DNA of 64,000 nucleotides from UBA937 sp031549725 (GTDB lineage: Bacteria; Spirochaetota; Spirochaetia; Treponematales; Breznakiellaceae): NCBI GenBank assembly GCA_031549725.1, contig JAVBPH010000069.1, positions 1 through 64,000 on the forward strand, in the 5' to 3' direction. A program made the position numbers and the translations under genes. The notes below the pieces were generated by a model that worked only from the letters and a program-made list of their open reading frames with translations, had not been told where the DNA came from and ran no database searches. This document shows positions 17,165-26,633 of this stretch, piece by piece; position 1 is the stretch's first letter, and the number at the start of each line of letters is the position of its first letter.

Positions 17165-17932
17165 ATGAAGAATCGAAAAAACACGGAATGGTTTCATGAT
17201 GCGGATTTCTGGAATGAATTTGCTCCGGTTATGTTTGATGAAAAACGCTGGGCCGAAGTTCCTGTTGTGGCCGACGGGATCATAAAACTTTCGGGCCTGG
17301 AAAACAGGCTGAAGGAAGGCGGAAAAATTGCGGATCTTTGCTGCGGTATGGGCCGGATCTCCAATGAATTAGGCCGCCGCGGTTTTTCCGTTACCGGTAT
17401 AGATATTACTAAATCCTACCTTGATGCAGCCGCTGAAGATGCAGCTGCCGAAAATCTTTCCGTTGAATATATCCATCAGGATGTCCGTACTTTTAAAAAG
17501 CCGGAATATTTTGATCTGGCTGTTAATTTATACGTTTCCTTTGGATATTTTGATTCTCCTGAGGATGATTTCCTTTTTGTGAAAAATACCTTTGAATCAC
17601 TGAAACCGGGTGGGAAATTTATTATTGAACTCCTGGGAAAAGAAACTGCTGCCCGGGATTTTATCGAAGGGGAAGCCTTTGACCGGGCCGGCTTTGTGGT
17701 GGTAACGGAATATAAAATTCTCGGGAATTGGGAACAACTTCAAAATATCTGGACTATTTCCAAAGATACCCAACGGATGCAGAAGATTTTCACCCAGCGG
17801 CTGTATGCGGCAACGGAATTAGAATCCATGCTTCTGAAAGCCGGGTTCTCCCGGGTTGAAATCTATGGTGATTGGGACGGCTGCCGCTATGATGAATATG
17901 CCAGAATGCTTATTGTGATTGCTCAGAAATAA
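17165..17932 (+). CDS. Class I SAM-dependent methyltransferase
   Basis: A 255-residue cytoplasmic protein with a Rossmann-type methyltransferase fold. Motif I is ADLCCGMGRISNEL, followed by the acidic end of strand 2 (VTGIDITKSYLD), motif II DVRTF with EYFDLAVNLYVSFGYFD, and LKPGGKFIIELLG. The later part (about 165-255) is the substrate-recognition region and gives no clue to the acceptor. It is transcribed alone. Small-molecule methylation is more likely than nucleic-acid methylation from overall similarity, but this is not certain. Confidence 0.85.
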   Translation: MKNRKNTEWFHDADFWNEFAPVMFDEKRWAEVPVVADGIIKLSGLENRLKEGGKIADLCCGMGRISNELGRRGFSVTGIDITKSYLDAAAEDAAAENLSVEYIHQDVRTFKKPEYFDLAVNLYVSFGYFDSPEDDFLFVKNTFESLKPGGKFIIELLGKETAARDFIEGEAFDRAGFVVVTEYKILGNWEQLQNIWTISKDTQRMQKIFTQRLYAATELESMLLKAGFSRVEIYGDWDGCRYDEYARMLIVIAQK

Positions 17933-18301
17933 CACCCTTGTATGGATTTTTCAGGGTCCTCTTTTTCCGTTTAATATATTTAAAAAATAGCTGTCTCCTT
18001 GCTATCATGAAATAGATGCCTATAATTGATTAATATAACAGGAAATAACAAATTATAACAAAAAATTATTGAAACTTCCTGTCTGTAATTTTGTGCTAAT
18101 AATATACTTATTTCATTATAATACAAAGAGATAATATATATTTTGCCGGAAATCCGTGGAATAAGACCAGATTGAGATTTTTGAAAGAAAAATATAGTTT
18201 ATCCTTGGTTTACATATGTAAAGTATTATTAACATATGAGTGAGGAAAAACTACATAATAAGAAAGGATTTCTTTTTTCAAATTGAATTTCTTATTCGGA
18301 A

Positions 18302-18459
18302 GTCTGGTTTAATACCCTGCAGCTTGCGGTGGCTCAAAGGACGTGCATCATAATCGCGTGGTATTAAACCAGACGGTATAATAAATTTCCTATCGAACGA
18401 GCCTCCGTTGGATACAGCTCATCGATAAAGATACCGCGGGGCTTGCCCTGCGGAGGCTC
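18302..18459 (+). repeat. Family B intergenic element (complete) in a 602-bp gene-free stretch
   Basis: Two hairpins: GTCTGGTTTAATACC (18302-18316) pairs perfectly with 18360-18374, and GAGCCTCCG (18399-18407) pairs with CGGAGGCTC (18451-18459). They are joined by AATTTCCTATCGAACG. A shortened copy is at 38980-39032. The rest of the gap (17933-18534) is very AT-rich and probably holds the promoter for the DUF3943 gene. No gene was seen in it. Confidence 0.7.
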
Positions 18460-18534
18460 ATTATTGAAATATGATAAATTTACAAATTAAATAATCTGTT
18501 GGTTATTTCAAAAGATTATCAAAGAGGTATTTAG

Positions 18535-19965
18535 TTGAGCAGAAGACACAGGATTCGAAGAATTTGTTTTTTATTTTTTTGTTATTCCATGTTAAAACCA
18601 ATAGAACTGCAGGCCCAGGAACCCGCAGTTCCAGAGCAAAATGAAATACTCTCCGATACAGATCCAATGAAACCCCGTTACGGAATTGCCTTTGCCGAAG
18701 CCATGGGCAGCAGTTTGCTGCTCCTGGGAATAAACCGGTTTATCCGTAATGCGGATTACTCTTATATCAGTTTTGATTCTATGGGGAATAATATTACATC
18801 TCCCTGGGTTTGGGATCAGGATGAATTTTCTGTAAACCAGCTGGGGCATCCCTACCAGGGATCATTTTATTATATTGCCGGCCGTTCCAACGGGCTTAAC
18901 TTCTGGACATCCACCGCATTAACCGCTGCAAACAGCACCCTCTGGGAACTTCTTATGGAAACCGAGACCCCGTCAATTAATGATATTATTACCACCACCG
19001 CCGGAGGAATTTCGTTGGGCGAGACTTTTCACCGGATGTATGTTGTTTTGGATGACATGCCCTATCCGCTGCGCTTTTTCAAAATAATTTTCAGCCCCTT
19101 TGATGCGCTGAATGATGCCCTTTTTGGGAAACCAGAACGGGGGCCGGGTTACTCCTCCCTGTATTTGGATGAAACATATTTCAGCACCGGGGCAGGGTTG
19201 TTCCTGAGCAGAATGGACCAGCAAAGAAACGATGAAGATGATATATCCATGTTTTCCATGTTTCTTGATTTGAATATTGTGTATGGTGATCCCTATACAT
19301 TGAGGGCTGCTGTTCCTTATCAAAACTTTGAAGTGTATGCCAGGTTTAATTTCGCATACCCGTCCTATTCAATTGACCTTTTTTCCAATGGTGATCTGTA
19401 CACCCTGGGACTATGGGGGAATTCAAGGTATGACAGTGCTTTATCATTAAACCTTCATTATGATTTTATTTTTGGATCATTGATAAATTTTTCCGCCCAT
19501 TCCCTGGGGTTGGGCTACAAAACCCATAATCAGCTATCAGACAACTGGGATTTGTCATTTAAGCTGCATACCAATTGGGTCTTTCTTGGAGCCAGTGAGT
19601 ATATTCCTATCTGGTATGGGGATATTTACTACGAAGACCCGGATGCGGAACACCGTAATTATGATTTCAGTATAGGTACTGGAATAAAAACGTATTTTAA
19701 TATAAGAAATCCTCTGATTGGGACATTTAATATCAGCCTCATGGCATATTTTCTTCATACGATTGATGGTGCCGTCCCTGAAAATGGTTCCCCGGGTTTT
19801 TCTTTGATTGGAACAGGTAATGTGTCCTATGAAAGAGAAATTGTATCCCGCTGGTACTTTGGACTTATGGCATCGGGTTATTTGAAATACGGACATTATT
19901 CTTATTCCCCGGATATTTTTGAGACAACCAGGAATTATACGGTTTTTGTGAAAAAAAGATTTTAG
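18535..19965 (+). CDS. DUF3943 outer-membrane-associated protein
   Basis: A 476-residue protein beginning at TTG with AGAGGT seven bases upstream. The first ~27 residues form a signal peptide ending near QAQ. The N-terminal half has the features I associate with DUF3943: FSVNQLGHPYQGSFYYIAGRSNG and SLGETFHRMY. The C-terminal half alternates aromatic-rich strands and ends in a strand closing with F, suggesting an outer-membrane beta-barrel or closely associated protein. Function is not known. Flanked by repeat elements and not part of an obvious operon. Confidence 0.8.
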   Translation: MSRRHRIRRICFLFFCYSMLKPIELQAQEPAVPEQNEILSDTDPMKPRYGIAFAEAMGSSLLLLGINRFIRNADYSYISFDSMGNNITSPWVWDQDEFSVNQLGHPYQGSFYYIAGRSNGLNFWTSTALTAANSTLWELLMETETPSINDIITTTAGGISLGETFHRMYVVLDDMPYPLRFFKIIFSPFDALNDALFGKPERGPGYSSLYLDETYFSTGAGLFLSRMDQQRNDEDDISMFSMFLDLNIVYGDPYTLRAAVPYQNFEVYARFNFAYPSYSIDLFSNGDLYTLGLWGNSRYDSALSLNLHYDFIFGSLINFSAHSLGLGYKTHNQLSDNWDLSFKLHTNWVFLGASEYIPIWYGDIYYEDPDAEHRNYDFSIGTGIKTYFNIRNPLIGTFNISLMAYFLHTIDGAVPENGSPGFSLIGTGNVSYEREIVSRWYFGLMASGYLKYGHYSYSPDIFETTRNYTVFVKKRF

Positions 19966-20014
19966 ATGATATTTCCATCATTTACAAAATTACAAAATCT
20001 CCCATAACAGAACC

Positions 20015-20078
20015 ATGTTCAAAAATCGGCTAATTTTGAACATAGCTTGGGAAAACCGTCAAAGGGGCTGGTTTTCCC
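20015..20078. repeat. Paired hairpins related to family C
   Basis: ATGTTCAAAA/TTTTGAACAT (20015-20043) has a loop reading TTAGCCGA on the reverse strand, similar to the family C loop. It is followed by GGGAAAACC/GGTTTTCCC (20049-20078). The pair sits between the DUF3943 gene and the decarboxylase gene and could also terminate transcription. Confidence 0.5.
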
Positions 20079-20143
20079 CCTAAATTTTAGGTTTGTCAGA
20101 TAACTGATATTATACTAAAATAGGAACATGGAGTAATTATCCC

Positions 20144-21265
20144 ATGGAAGAATTGTTTATAGGTTTTACGAGTTTCACCTGGCAGCAGGCGGTGATGATC
20201 CTGGTAGGAATTATTCTGATTGTGCTGGCCATAAAAAAAGAATATGAACCCATGCTGCTCCTGCCTATAGGGTTTGGAACAATCCTGGTGAACCTTCCCT
20301 TGTCGGTGGTTCTTTTTCATGATGGAAAACCGGGATTTCTCCAGATCCTCTTTGATGCAGGAATAGCTACGGAACTTTTTCCGGTGCTGATTTTTATAGC
20401 CGTGGGAGCCATGTGTGATTTCGGTCCCATGTTTAAAAATCCGGTGATGATGTTTTTTGGTGCCGCCGCCCAGTTCGGGATATTTGTGACCATTCTGATC
20501 TGCGTAGCCCTGGGGGTTGATCTGAAAATTGCCAGTGCCATTGGCATTATTGGTGCAGCGGATGGTCCCACTTCCATCTATGTGGCTTCCCGGTTTGCCA
20601 AGGATTATCTGGGGCCTATCTCGGTGGCGGCCTATTCCTACATGGCCCTGGTACCGCTGATCCAGCCTCCGGTGATAAAACTGCTGACCACCAAAAAGGA
20701 ACGGGCCATAAAAATGATAGCCCATGACGATACCATACCCAGGAGTCTGCGGATAGCATTTCCCGTGGTGGTAACCATTGTTTCCGGGTTGTTTGCCCCC
20801 ATGAGTGTTCCCCTGATCGGGGCTTTAATGTTCGGGAACCTGATCCGGGAATGCGGGGTATTGGACAGGCTGTCCTCGTCGGCACAGAACGAGCTGGCGA
20901 ATATTGTGACACTCCTGTTGGGTATAACCATAGGATCAAGTATGAAGGCTGATCAGTTTCTCCAACCCACCACATTGCTGATATTATTGATGGGCTTAGG
21001 GGCATTTATCTTTGATACCGCGGGCGGGGTGTTGTTTGCAAAATTCCTGAACCTGTTCCGGAAAGAAAAGATTAATCCGATGGTTGGAGCCGCCGGGATA
21101 TCCGCGTTTCCCATGAGCGCAAGGGTGGTCCAGAAACTGGCGACCAAGGAAGATCCGAACACCTTTGTGCTCATGCATGCGGTGAGTGCCAATGTATCCG
21201 GGCAGCTTGGGTCCGTCATTGCCGGAGGAATTATCCTGGCGCTGGTACCGTATTTAGTGGGGTGA
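20144..21265 (+). CDS. Na+-translocating decarboxylase beta subunit (OadB/GcdB/MmdB family)
   Basis: A 373-residue polytopic inner-membrane protein. The beta subunit couples decarboxylation of carboxybiotin to Na+ export. Diagnostic segments are IGIIGAADGPTSIYVASRF (with the conserved Asp), the central basic loop KLLTTKKERAIKM, and NVSGQLGSVIAGG near the C-terminus. Which carboxylic acid feeds it (oxaloacetate, methylmalonyl-CoA or glutaconyl-CoA) depends on the alpha subunit, which is not in this window. A gamma-like small membrane protein begins three bases after its stop, so the two form a mini-operon. Confidence 0.92.
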   Translation: MEELFIGFTSFTWQQAVMILVGIILIVLAIKKEYEPMLLLPIGFGTILVNLPLSVVLFHDGKPGFLQILFDAGIATELFPVLIFIAVGAMCDFGPMFKNPVMMFFGAAAQFGIFVTILICVALGVDLKIASAIGIIGAADGPTSIYVASRFAKDYLGPISVAAYSYMALVPLIQPPVIKLLTTKKERAIKMIAHDDTIPRSLRIAFPVVVTIVSGLFAPMSVPLIGALMFGNLIRECGVLDRLSSSAQNELANIVTLLLGITIGSSMKADQFLQPTTLLILLMGLGAFIFDTAGGVLFAKFLNLFRKEKINPMVGAAGISAFPMSARVVQKLATKEDPNTFVLMHAVSANVSGQLGSVIAGGIILALVPYLVG

Positions 21266-21268
21266 GAA

Positions 21269-21418
21269 ATGAACGAAATAATTGAAATAGTTAGACAAGG
21301 TACGCCCATGGAAAAGGCCCTGTTTCTTATGGTTTGTGGGCTGGTCTTTGTTTTTTCCATTCAGGTGATTTTCTATTTGATTATCAGATTATGGCCGAAG
21401 AAAAAGAAAGAACAATAA
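21269..21418 (+). CDS. 49-residue OadG-like gamma subunit of the decarboxylase pump
   Basis: A short reading frame starting three bases after the beta-subunit stop. It encodes an amphipathic N-terminal stretch, one strong transmembrane helix (about residues 16-41; ALFLMVCGLVFVFSIQVIF) and a basic tail (WPKKKKEQ). Gamma subunits of Na+-pumping decarboxylases are small single-span proteins that help assemble the complex, and they lie beside the beta gene. The usual Pro/His-rich cytoplasmic tail is nearly absent, so this would be a minimal version. The overlap with GGTGA before the ATG supports translation. Confidence 0.7.
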   Translation: MNEIIEIVRQGTPMEKALFLMVCGLVFVFSIQVIFYLIIRLWPKKKKEQ

Positions 21419-21426
21419 ACATAAGG

Positions 21427-21511
21427 GATAATCCGGATCAATTGAAAAGCATGTTTTGTGGCCATTAAACCGCAAAACTGCATGACCTGTGAGATAACGG
21501 ACCGGATTATC
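21427..21511. repeat. Nested hairpin after the decarboxylase genes
   Basis: The outer stem GATAATCCGG (21427-21436) pairs perfectly with 21502-21511. It encloses GTTTTGTGG pairing with CCGCAAAAC through one G-T wobble. It lies between the convergent decarboxylase and FAD oxidoreductase genes and may act as a transcription or mRNA-end barrier. Confidence 0.55.
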
Positions 21512-21554
21512 TCGCAAATGTATTAACTGTTCCGGAAATATTTCTCCATGCTGA

Positions 21555-22754
21555 TTAGGTGAGTTTGTTAAAATCAAAATCCTCTTTCTGCATTTCTTCA
21601 TAATAGGAATCCACGGGTTTTGCATTGTTCATTGCTACTGTACACTGCTTTACTCCTTCGGTATTCCCCAGGAATATGAATCCCTTAATAGCACCGTTTT
21701 CCATGACAATTTTCCGGTAATCTTCGCCGTGCCGGCATCCCGCGGATTTAAGTTTACTTTCCGCATCGATATCCCCGGCGGATACAAGATTTACCCCTGC
21801 AACTTTTAATGATGTGGAGGGCGGTACGGGTTTGTATACATAGTTACCCCCAGCCATATTAATACCGGCACATTTGCCCTGCTGCATGGCCGTAACCCAG
21901 AGTCCGCTGGGAACCCCCTTGAATTCCGCCACATCCCCCGCTGCCCATATACCGGGTATGCTCGTTTTCATGAACTCATCAACTTTGATACATTTATCAA
22001 TCTCCATGCCTATACTTTTTGCCAAGTCCAGGTTTGGTTTTATCCCCGCAGAAAAAAGAATCAGATCGCCGGAAACATGCTGGCCGTCTTCAAGAATAAT
22101 CCCATCCGCATCAGTATCCCCGGTGATTTCCTTAACCTTTGCGCCCAGCCGGAATGAAAACCCCTGGTGTTCAAGTTTCCGCTGGAGCATCTCCGCACCC
22201 TGGGGATCCATCTGTCTTGGCAAAAGCCTGTCGAAAAACTCTATTACCTCCACGGTGAGCCCGAGCTGGATAAGACCGTGGGCTGCTTCAAGTCCCAGGA
22301 GCCCGCCGCCAATGAGGATTACCTTTTTTGCATTCTTTGCGGATTCCTTCAGCTGCAGTGCATCATCCACTGTCCTGAGGGTGAAAATTCTTTTTTTGTC
22401 GGTTCCCAGTAAGGGAGGGATGTTTGATTTTGCTCCGGCGGCGATGAGGAGGGCATCGTAGGGATAGGAATTCCCCCGGGAATCCGTAATGATTTTTTTC
22501 TGCGGATCTATTGAAACTATTTTTGTACTGAGATGCAGGTCAATATTCCGGTCCTGGTAATCCTTTACTTTGTGCATGGTAAAACTATCCAGGGTGTTTT
22601 TTCCGGCCAAAAAATCCGGGAGCTTAGGACGGTAATAAAAACTATACGGTTCTTCAGTAAAAATTCTGATGCTGCTTTCCGGGTCGGCTTTATATAGTTC
22701 ATCCACCGCATTTGCCCCGGCGGCGCCGTTTCCAATAATCAGGTAATTTTTCAT
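21555..22754 (-). CDS. FAD/NAD(P)H-dependent oxidoreductase (NADH:rubredoxin/NirB-like)
   Basis: A 399-residue flavoprotein with two dinucleotide-binding folds: IIGNGAAGANAVDEL at the start (FAD) and VILIGGGLLGLEAAHGL near residue 145 (NAD(P)H). A second FAD contact is PGIWAAGDVAEF near residue 280. The C-terminal ~100 residues match the extra domain of nitrite-reductase/rubredoxin-reductase-type enzymes. It likely transfers electrons from NAD(P)H to a small redox protein and so helps remove oxygen or peroxide in an anaerobe; the partner is not in the window. The ATG at 22754 has GGAG about 10 bases upstream; the TTG nine bases earlier is too close to that site. Confidence 0.85.
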   Translation of the reverse strand: MKNYLIIGNGAAGANAVDELYKADPESSIRIFTEEPYSFYYRPKLPDFLAGKNTLDSFTMHKVKDYQDRNIDLHLSTKIVSIDPQKKIITDSRGNSYPYDALLIAAGAKSNIPPLLGTDKKRIFTLRTVDDALQLKESAKNAKKVILIGGGLLGLEAAHGLIQLGLTVEVIEFFDRLLPRQMDPQGAEMLQRKLEHQGFSFRLGAKVKEITGDTDADGIILEDGQHVSGDLILFSAGIKPNLDLAKSIGMEIDKCIKVDEFMKTSIPGIWAAGDVAEFKGVPSGLWVTAMQQGKCAGINMAGGNYVYKPVPPSTSLKVAGVNLVSAGDIDAESKLKSAGCRHGEDYRKIVMENGAIKGFIFLGNTEGVKQCTVAMNNAKPVDSYYEEMQKEDFDFNKLT

Positions 22755-22862
22755 CGCATTCAAGCTCCATGGTCATGTAGGGATTCAAAGATGAAAAATA
22801 TTGTATCCCATTGATGTATTCCTTTAAAATAGGAAAAAAGAACTGAAAAATCAATAATATGT

Positions 22863-22903
22863 AGAACCGTTTTCAACACTAACCGAGTTTTGAAAACGGT
22901 TCT
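22863..22903 (-). repeat. Family C hairpin 1 only
   Basis: AGAACCGTTTTCAA and its complement flank the family C loop CACTAACCGAGTT. A second weak hairpin with CCCC/GGGG arms follows at about 22917-22941 and could end the MarR transcript. The 310-bp gap between the oxidoreductase and the MarR gene holds nothing else recognisable. Confidence 0.6.
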
Positions 22904-23064
22904 GTATACAGAAAATCCCCCAAAGACCAAAGTTTTCAGGGGTTTTTTAAAGTATAATCCTGCCAGAGAATAACCGCAAGGCATTTTCTGTTTCTGGAAT
23001 AGGGTCTGTTTGTTGGTTAATCCAGGGATAAACAATTTCCCAAAGCAACGAGGTTGGTTTTAGT

Positions 23065-23637
23065 TTATGTATGATTATGATCCTTCCGGGGAAACGGGGG
23101 TTCCCTCCAGGGGCCGCGGGGATGGCCCCCTCTTCCAAAGGGCGGTCTCCCAAAACCATGGGGCCCAAACCAGTGATCGCCCCGGTCATCTTCCAAATCT
23201 TTTTCCATAGCGGCAATGATCCGTCCCAGATATTTTTCCAGGGTTGATTGTTCTTCCCCGGATAGGCACTCCAGAATATGATTGAAACTTTGGGGTTCAT
23301 CCTCATGGCTGGCAGCGGCCATTCCTTTTTCAGTAAGACTGATATCCATAACCCGCCGATCTGATTCTGATGGAGTCCGGTTAATAAAACCGCTGCGTTC
23401 CAGTTTTGACAGAAGTTCCCCCAGGGATTGGGGCCTCATATCAAGAAGATACGATAGATCCTTCTGGCTGATCCTGGGCTGCATTTTAAGTAATTTCAAT
23501 ACCCTGCCCTGACCCCGGTGGGGATTTCCCATGGGACCCTGGGTGCTGTAATTGCGCTGCTGATACCGGAACATCAGCCGGGCAATACGGATGAATTGTC
23601 CGGACAGGTTTTCCTGTAATTTACCGGGATCGTCCAT
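23065..23637 (-). CDS. MarR-family regulator with His/Gly/Pro-rich tail
   Basis: A 190-residue protein with a winged-helix region at about residues 45-115: ISQKDLSYLLDMRPQSLGE as helix-turn-helix, then the ERSGFINRTPSESDRR wing. After about residue 155 comes a tail rich in Gly, Pro, His and Arg, ending KDHNHT. Such tails may bind metal or simply be disordered. AGGAGA sits seven bases before the ATG. It lies downstream of the Na+/H+ antiporter on the same strand but is separated from it by a family C element. A second MarR protein with a similar design is at 26045-26593. Confidence 0.85.
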   Translation of the reverse strand: MDDPGKLQENLSGQFIRIARLMFRYQQRNYSTQGPMGNPHRGQGRVLKLLKMQPRISQKDLSYLLDMRPQSLGELLSKLERSGFINRTPSESDRRVMDISLTEKGMAAASHEDEPQSFNHILECLSGEEQSTLEKYLGRIIAAMEKDLEDDRGDHWFGPHGFGRPPFGRGGHPRGPWREPPFPRKDHNHT

Positions 23638-23689
23638 GGATCTCTCCTTTGCCGGAATTAATACCGGCTTTTAAAATTGATTATCATTT

Positions 23690-23831
23690 GAGGCTTTTTC
23701 AAAATGTCAAATTTTGAAAAAGCAACCTTAGATGTACGTGCAGAAAGAATACTATTTTATTTATAGGTAAGGAAATAGCATTCTTTCTGCAAAAGCCTTT
23801 TTCAAAACTAACCGAGTTTTGAAAAAGGCTC
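23690..23831 (-). repeat. Family C three-stem element (copy 1, reverse)
   Basis: In plus-strand order: hairpin GCTTTTTCAAAA/TTTTGAAAAAGC; the conserved motif TTAGATGTA; hairpin GCAGAAAGAAT/ATTCTTTCTGC; and hairpin GCCTTTTTCAAAAC/GTTTTGAAAAAGGC with loop CTAACCGAG. Related copies are at 41053-41156, 53325-53468 and 55204-55332, with different but still complementary stems. Confidence 0.75.
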
Positions 23832-23845
23832 ATTTAACAGTGAAC

Positions 23846-25849
23846 CTAATTTCCGCTTTTTAACTGCAGTTCCAGAAGGGAAATATTGCTGCGCATTTCC
23901 TTGGCGGTGTCCCGGGAAATACGTCCATTCTCAAACATCATCTGAATTTGATCCCGTTCTATCTGGAATCCCGCTGAGGAAACCTCTGCAATTTTATTTT
24001 CATCTGTCTCCTGGTGCATCGCTCCTTCCAGGCCTCTCCGGGTTTCCTGGATAGACCGGGACATTTCATATTCCATTATCAGTTTTTCCGCCGCCGGATT
24101 ATTTCCGGCTTCTTTTAATCTATACAGTTGTTCCAGAACATAATGGTTGTTGGCTTCCATCAATGTTAGAAGCTCCTCATGTATAAAAGTATCTTCACCT
24201 CTTCGTTTCCGGTGATGCAGCATATGGGATAACCGCTCTGCAGTTTTTTGCAGGGTCCTGAAAAAATTCCTTTTTCCGGAAAATCTCTCGGTTAATTTAT
24301 CCAGCATATCCAGATAATGAAGTGCTGCCGGTCCGGATATTAGTTTATGTTCCATCATATCGTTAGTATGGGCCCGTTCCCATTCCAGAACACGTATCCT
24401 GAGCAGCCGTTCATTTTCATCCTGATAATAATGATCAGAATGATTTGTATGCTGTAAATTCGCGGTCCTGCCGTAATAACTGCGGATAACCAGTTCTGTG
24501 GCTGATTTGTTTTCAGAATTTATCTGGATTCCCAACTGGCTGATTACATTACGGAGGATTTCCAGGTATGCTCCGGTTTCTGCAGCGCTGCGTCCCTGGT
24601 TTGTTTTCTTTTCTATCAGCAATGGAAGGATAAAGTTGGTGATCACCAGGGAAACCAGGATAACCCCGGTGGAAATCAGGATGATCAAATCCCGCTGGGG
24701 AAACATGGTACCATTATCCAGAAGCAGGGGAATAGACATGACGCTGGCCAGGGTGACGGTTCCCCGGGCTCCGGATAAACCGAATATCAGGCTTGCCTTG
24801 AACTTATGCAGGGAGGATTTATCTTCGGAATATTCTTTTTTCCGGATTGTACAAAAGGACCATGCAAGCCGGATTATTATAAGCATCGATGTGACCGCAA
24901 AAATATAGAGGAGAATTTCCCAGGTGCTTATATCGTAGGCCCCCTGCAGAACCGTTCGGATAATTCCCGGCAGCTGGGTTCCCAGAATAATAAACACAAT
25001 TCCATCCAGGGTGAATGACAGGACAGACCAAATACTTTGGGATGCAATATTCAGGCTGGCCGTTTCGGGGTTCAGTTTATCCCTGCCAAAAGAATGGGCT
25101 ATTCCTGCGGCAAAAACCGCCAGGACCCCGCTGGTTCCCAGAGCTTCGGCAATCATGTAAATCAGGAAGGGCGTCAATAACTGGATAAGGATATGGATGG
25201 TTATGTTTTCCATTCCCAGGGAACGGACCCACCGGACAAACAGGTATTTTATTCCGGTCAGAAGAAGTCCCAGGAGAATCCCCCCGAACCCGATGATTAA
25301 AAATTTTCCGATTGCCCCGGCAAATGAAAAAGTTCCGGTTACCACCGCAGCCAGGGCAAACTGAAAACTTACAATCCCCGATGCATCATTGATAATTGAT
25401 TCCCCCTGCAGGATGTTCATAATCTTCGGGGGCATATTTACCCGTTTTGCCACCGAAGCCACCGCCACATCGTCGGTAGGTCCCAGGGCTGCGATAAGTA
25501 CAAAGGCCGCCGCCAGGGGGATAGCAGGAATCAGGAAATGTACAAAGTATCCTCCGGCAATTACCGTGACAAAAACCAGGATTATAGCCATATTCAATAT
25601 TGGTTTCTTAAGTTCCCAAAGGGATTTTTTGTCCGCGGTTTTGCTGGTATTAAACACCAGGGGAGCGATAAAAAGCACAAAGAAAAGTTCCGGGTCCAGG
25701 GCTACCCCAAACCCGAAGGGGAGAAAACATATACAGGCTCCCAGAATAATCTGGACCACCGGTACCGAAATAGAAGGAATAAATCTATTAATCACATTGG
25801 ACAGAAGTATCGCTGCCAGCAATACCAGAACGTATTCGAAAAGCAGCAT
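23846..25849 (-). CDS. CPA1-family Na+/H+ antiporter (NhaP-like)
   Basis: A 667-residue inner-membrane protein. Residues 1 to ~405 contain about 12 transmembrane helices. The ion-binding ND-type motif is present (LQGESIINDASGIVSFQ, near residue 155), as is the preceding GPTDDVAVASVAKR. The remaining ~260 residues are a charged, mostly helical cytoplasmic domain that often regulates exchange activity. It exports Na+ or K+ for protons and would balance the Na+ circuit also used by the decarboxylase pump nearby. AAGGAGA precedes the ATG at 25849; the TTG just before it is an alternative start adding one residue. Confidence 0.92.
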   Translation of the reverse strand: MLLFEYVLVLLAAILLSNVINRFIPSISVPVVQIILGACICFLPFGFGVALDPELFFVLFIAPLVFNTSKTADKKSLWELKKPILNMAIILVFVTVIAGGYFVHFLIPAIPLAAAFVLIAALGPTDDVAVASVAKRVNMPPKIMNILQGESIINDASGIVSFQFALAAVVTGTFSFAGAIGKFLIIGFGGILLGLLLTGIKYLFVRWVRSLGMENITIHILIQLLTPFLIYMIAEALGTSGVLAVFAAGIAHSFGRDKLNPETASLNIASQSIWSVLSFTLDGIVFIILGTQLPGIIRTVLQGAYDISTWEILLYIFAVTSMLIIIRLAWSFCTIRKKEYSEDKSSLHKFKASLIFGLSGARGTVTLASVMSIPLLLDNGTMFPQRDLIILISTGVILVSLVITNFILPLLIEKKTNQGRSAAETGAYLEILRNVISQLGIQINSENKSATELVIRSYYGRTANLQHTNHSDHYYQDENERLLRIRVLEWERAHTNDMMEHKLISGPAALHYLDMLDKLTERFSGKRNFFRTLQKTAERLSHMLHHRKRRGEDTFIHEELLTLMEANNHYVLEQLYRLKEAGNNPAAEKLIMEYEMSRSIQETRRGLEGAMHQETDENKIAEVSSAGFQIERDQIQMMFENGRISRDTAKEMRSNISLLELQLKSGN

Positions 25850-26044
25850 CAATTTCTCCTTAAATTCCCAATATTTTAAACTCCGGTTTTTTGCATTTCT
25901 TTACTATAATAAACATTCCGGTTTTTTCATAGCTTTGTTAAGACTATTACCTTCCCCGGTTCCCCGGGACAGGTAATATCTTTTTCCCATAATTCTTTCA
26001 GACCCTAACCTGGGAACCATCCGGGCTGCCGGAATTATCCTGGG

Positions 26045-26593
26045 TTAAAAACCCATTCTGCCGCTTGACCCGGGGATGGGGCGTTCAAAATCCCTTCTAA
26101 AAAATCCGCCCCGGCATCCGCCGAAGAAATGTCTTCCGGGATATTCCCATTCGTTGAAACCACCGGGAGCATCGCCGGATTTTTTTTCCAGAGCCTCAAT
26201 GATCCGGCTGAAATAGCCTTCCAGGTTTTTTCTTTCCTCATCATTAAGACAGGTAAAGGGATCATCAAAGGCTGGAAAATCCTGCGCTTCCTGCCTGCCC
26301 TTTTCCGTCAGGTTGATAACCACAATCTTTGGATTATCCGCCTGGGGAGTCCGGGTGATATACCCTTGTTCTTCCAGTTTTTTGATCATTTCTTCAGGTT
26401 TTTTCATTCCCCTGCTGATGACCCGGATCAGATCATTTTCACTGACCAGTTCCCGGAGTTTAATCATCCCTAAAAGCCTTTTTTCCGGTTCCGGAGAAGT
26501 TTCCACAACGGGAGAATGGCCCCGGCCCATCCGGTTTTTGAACAGGAGACCGCTCATCCGGATATATTGTTCTGTTAATTTTTTGTTTTCCAT
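26045..26593 (-). CDS. MarR-family regulator, probably autoregulated
   Basis: A 182-residue winged-helix protein (about residues 35-110; LVSENDLIRVISRGMKKPEEM, then EEQGYITRTPQADNPK). The C-terminal tail is rich in Gly, Phe and Arg (GGCRGGFFRRDF). It resembles the MarR protein at 23065-23637 in length and layout (LTEKGRQEA, EALEKK), so the two are probably paralogues. Its promoter region carries three AGGTACCT palindromes, strongly suggesting that it or a relative binds there. The signal is unknown. Confidence 0.83.
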   Translation of the reverse strand: MENKKLTEQYIRMSGLLFKNRMGRGHSPVVETSPEPEKRLLGMIKLRELVSENDLIRVISRGMKKPEEMIKKLEEQGYITRTPQADNPKIVVINLTEKGRQEAQDFPAFDDPFTCLNDEERKNLEGYFSRIIEALEKKSGDAPGGFNEWEYPGRHFFGGCRGGFFRRDFERPIPGSSGRMGF

Positions 26594-26633
26594 AATTATT
26601 TATACTCCTTGTATATAACTATCATTTATTTTA

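Noticed and set aside
23678..23686. TGATTATCA palindrome upstream of the MarR gene, like half of a Fur/MntR site
   Set aside because: Too short and isolated, in an AT-rich stretch next to a repeat element. No second half-site was found.
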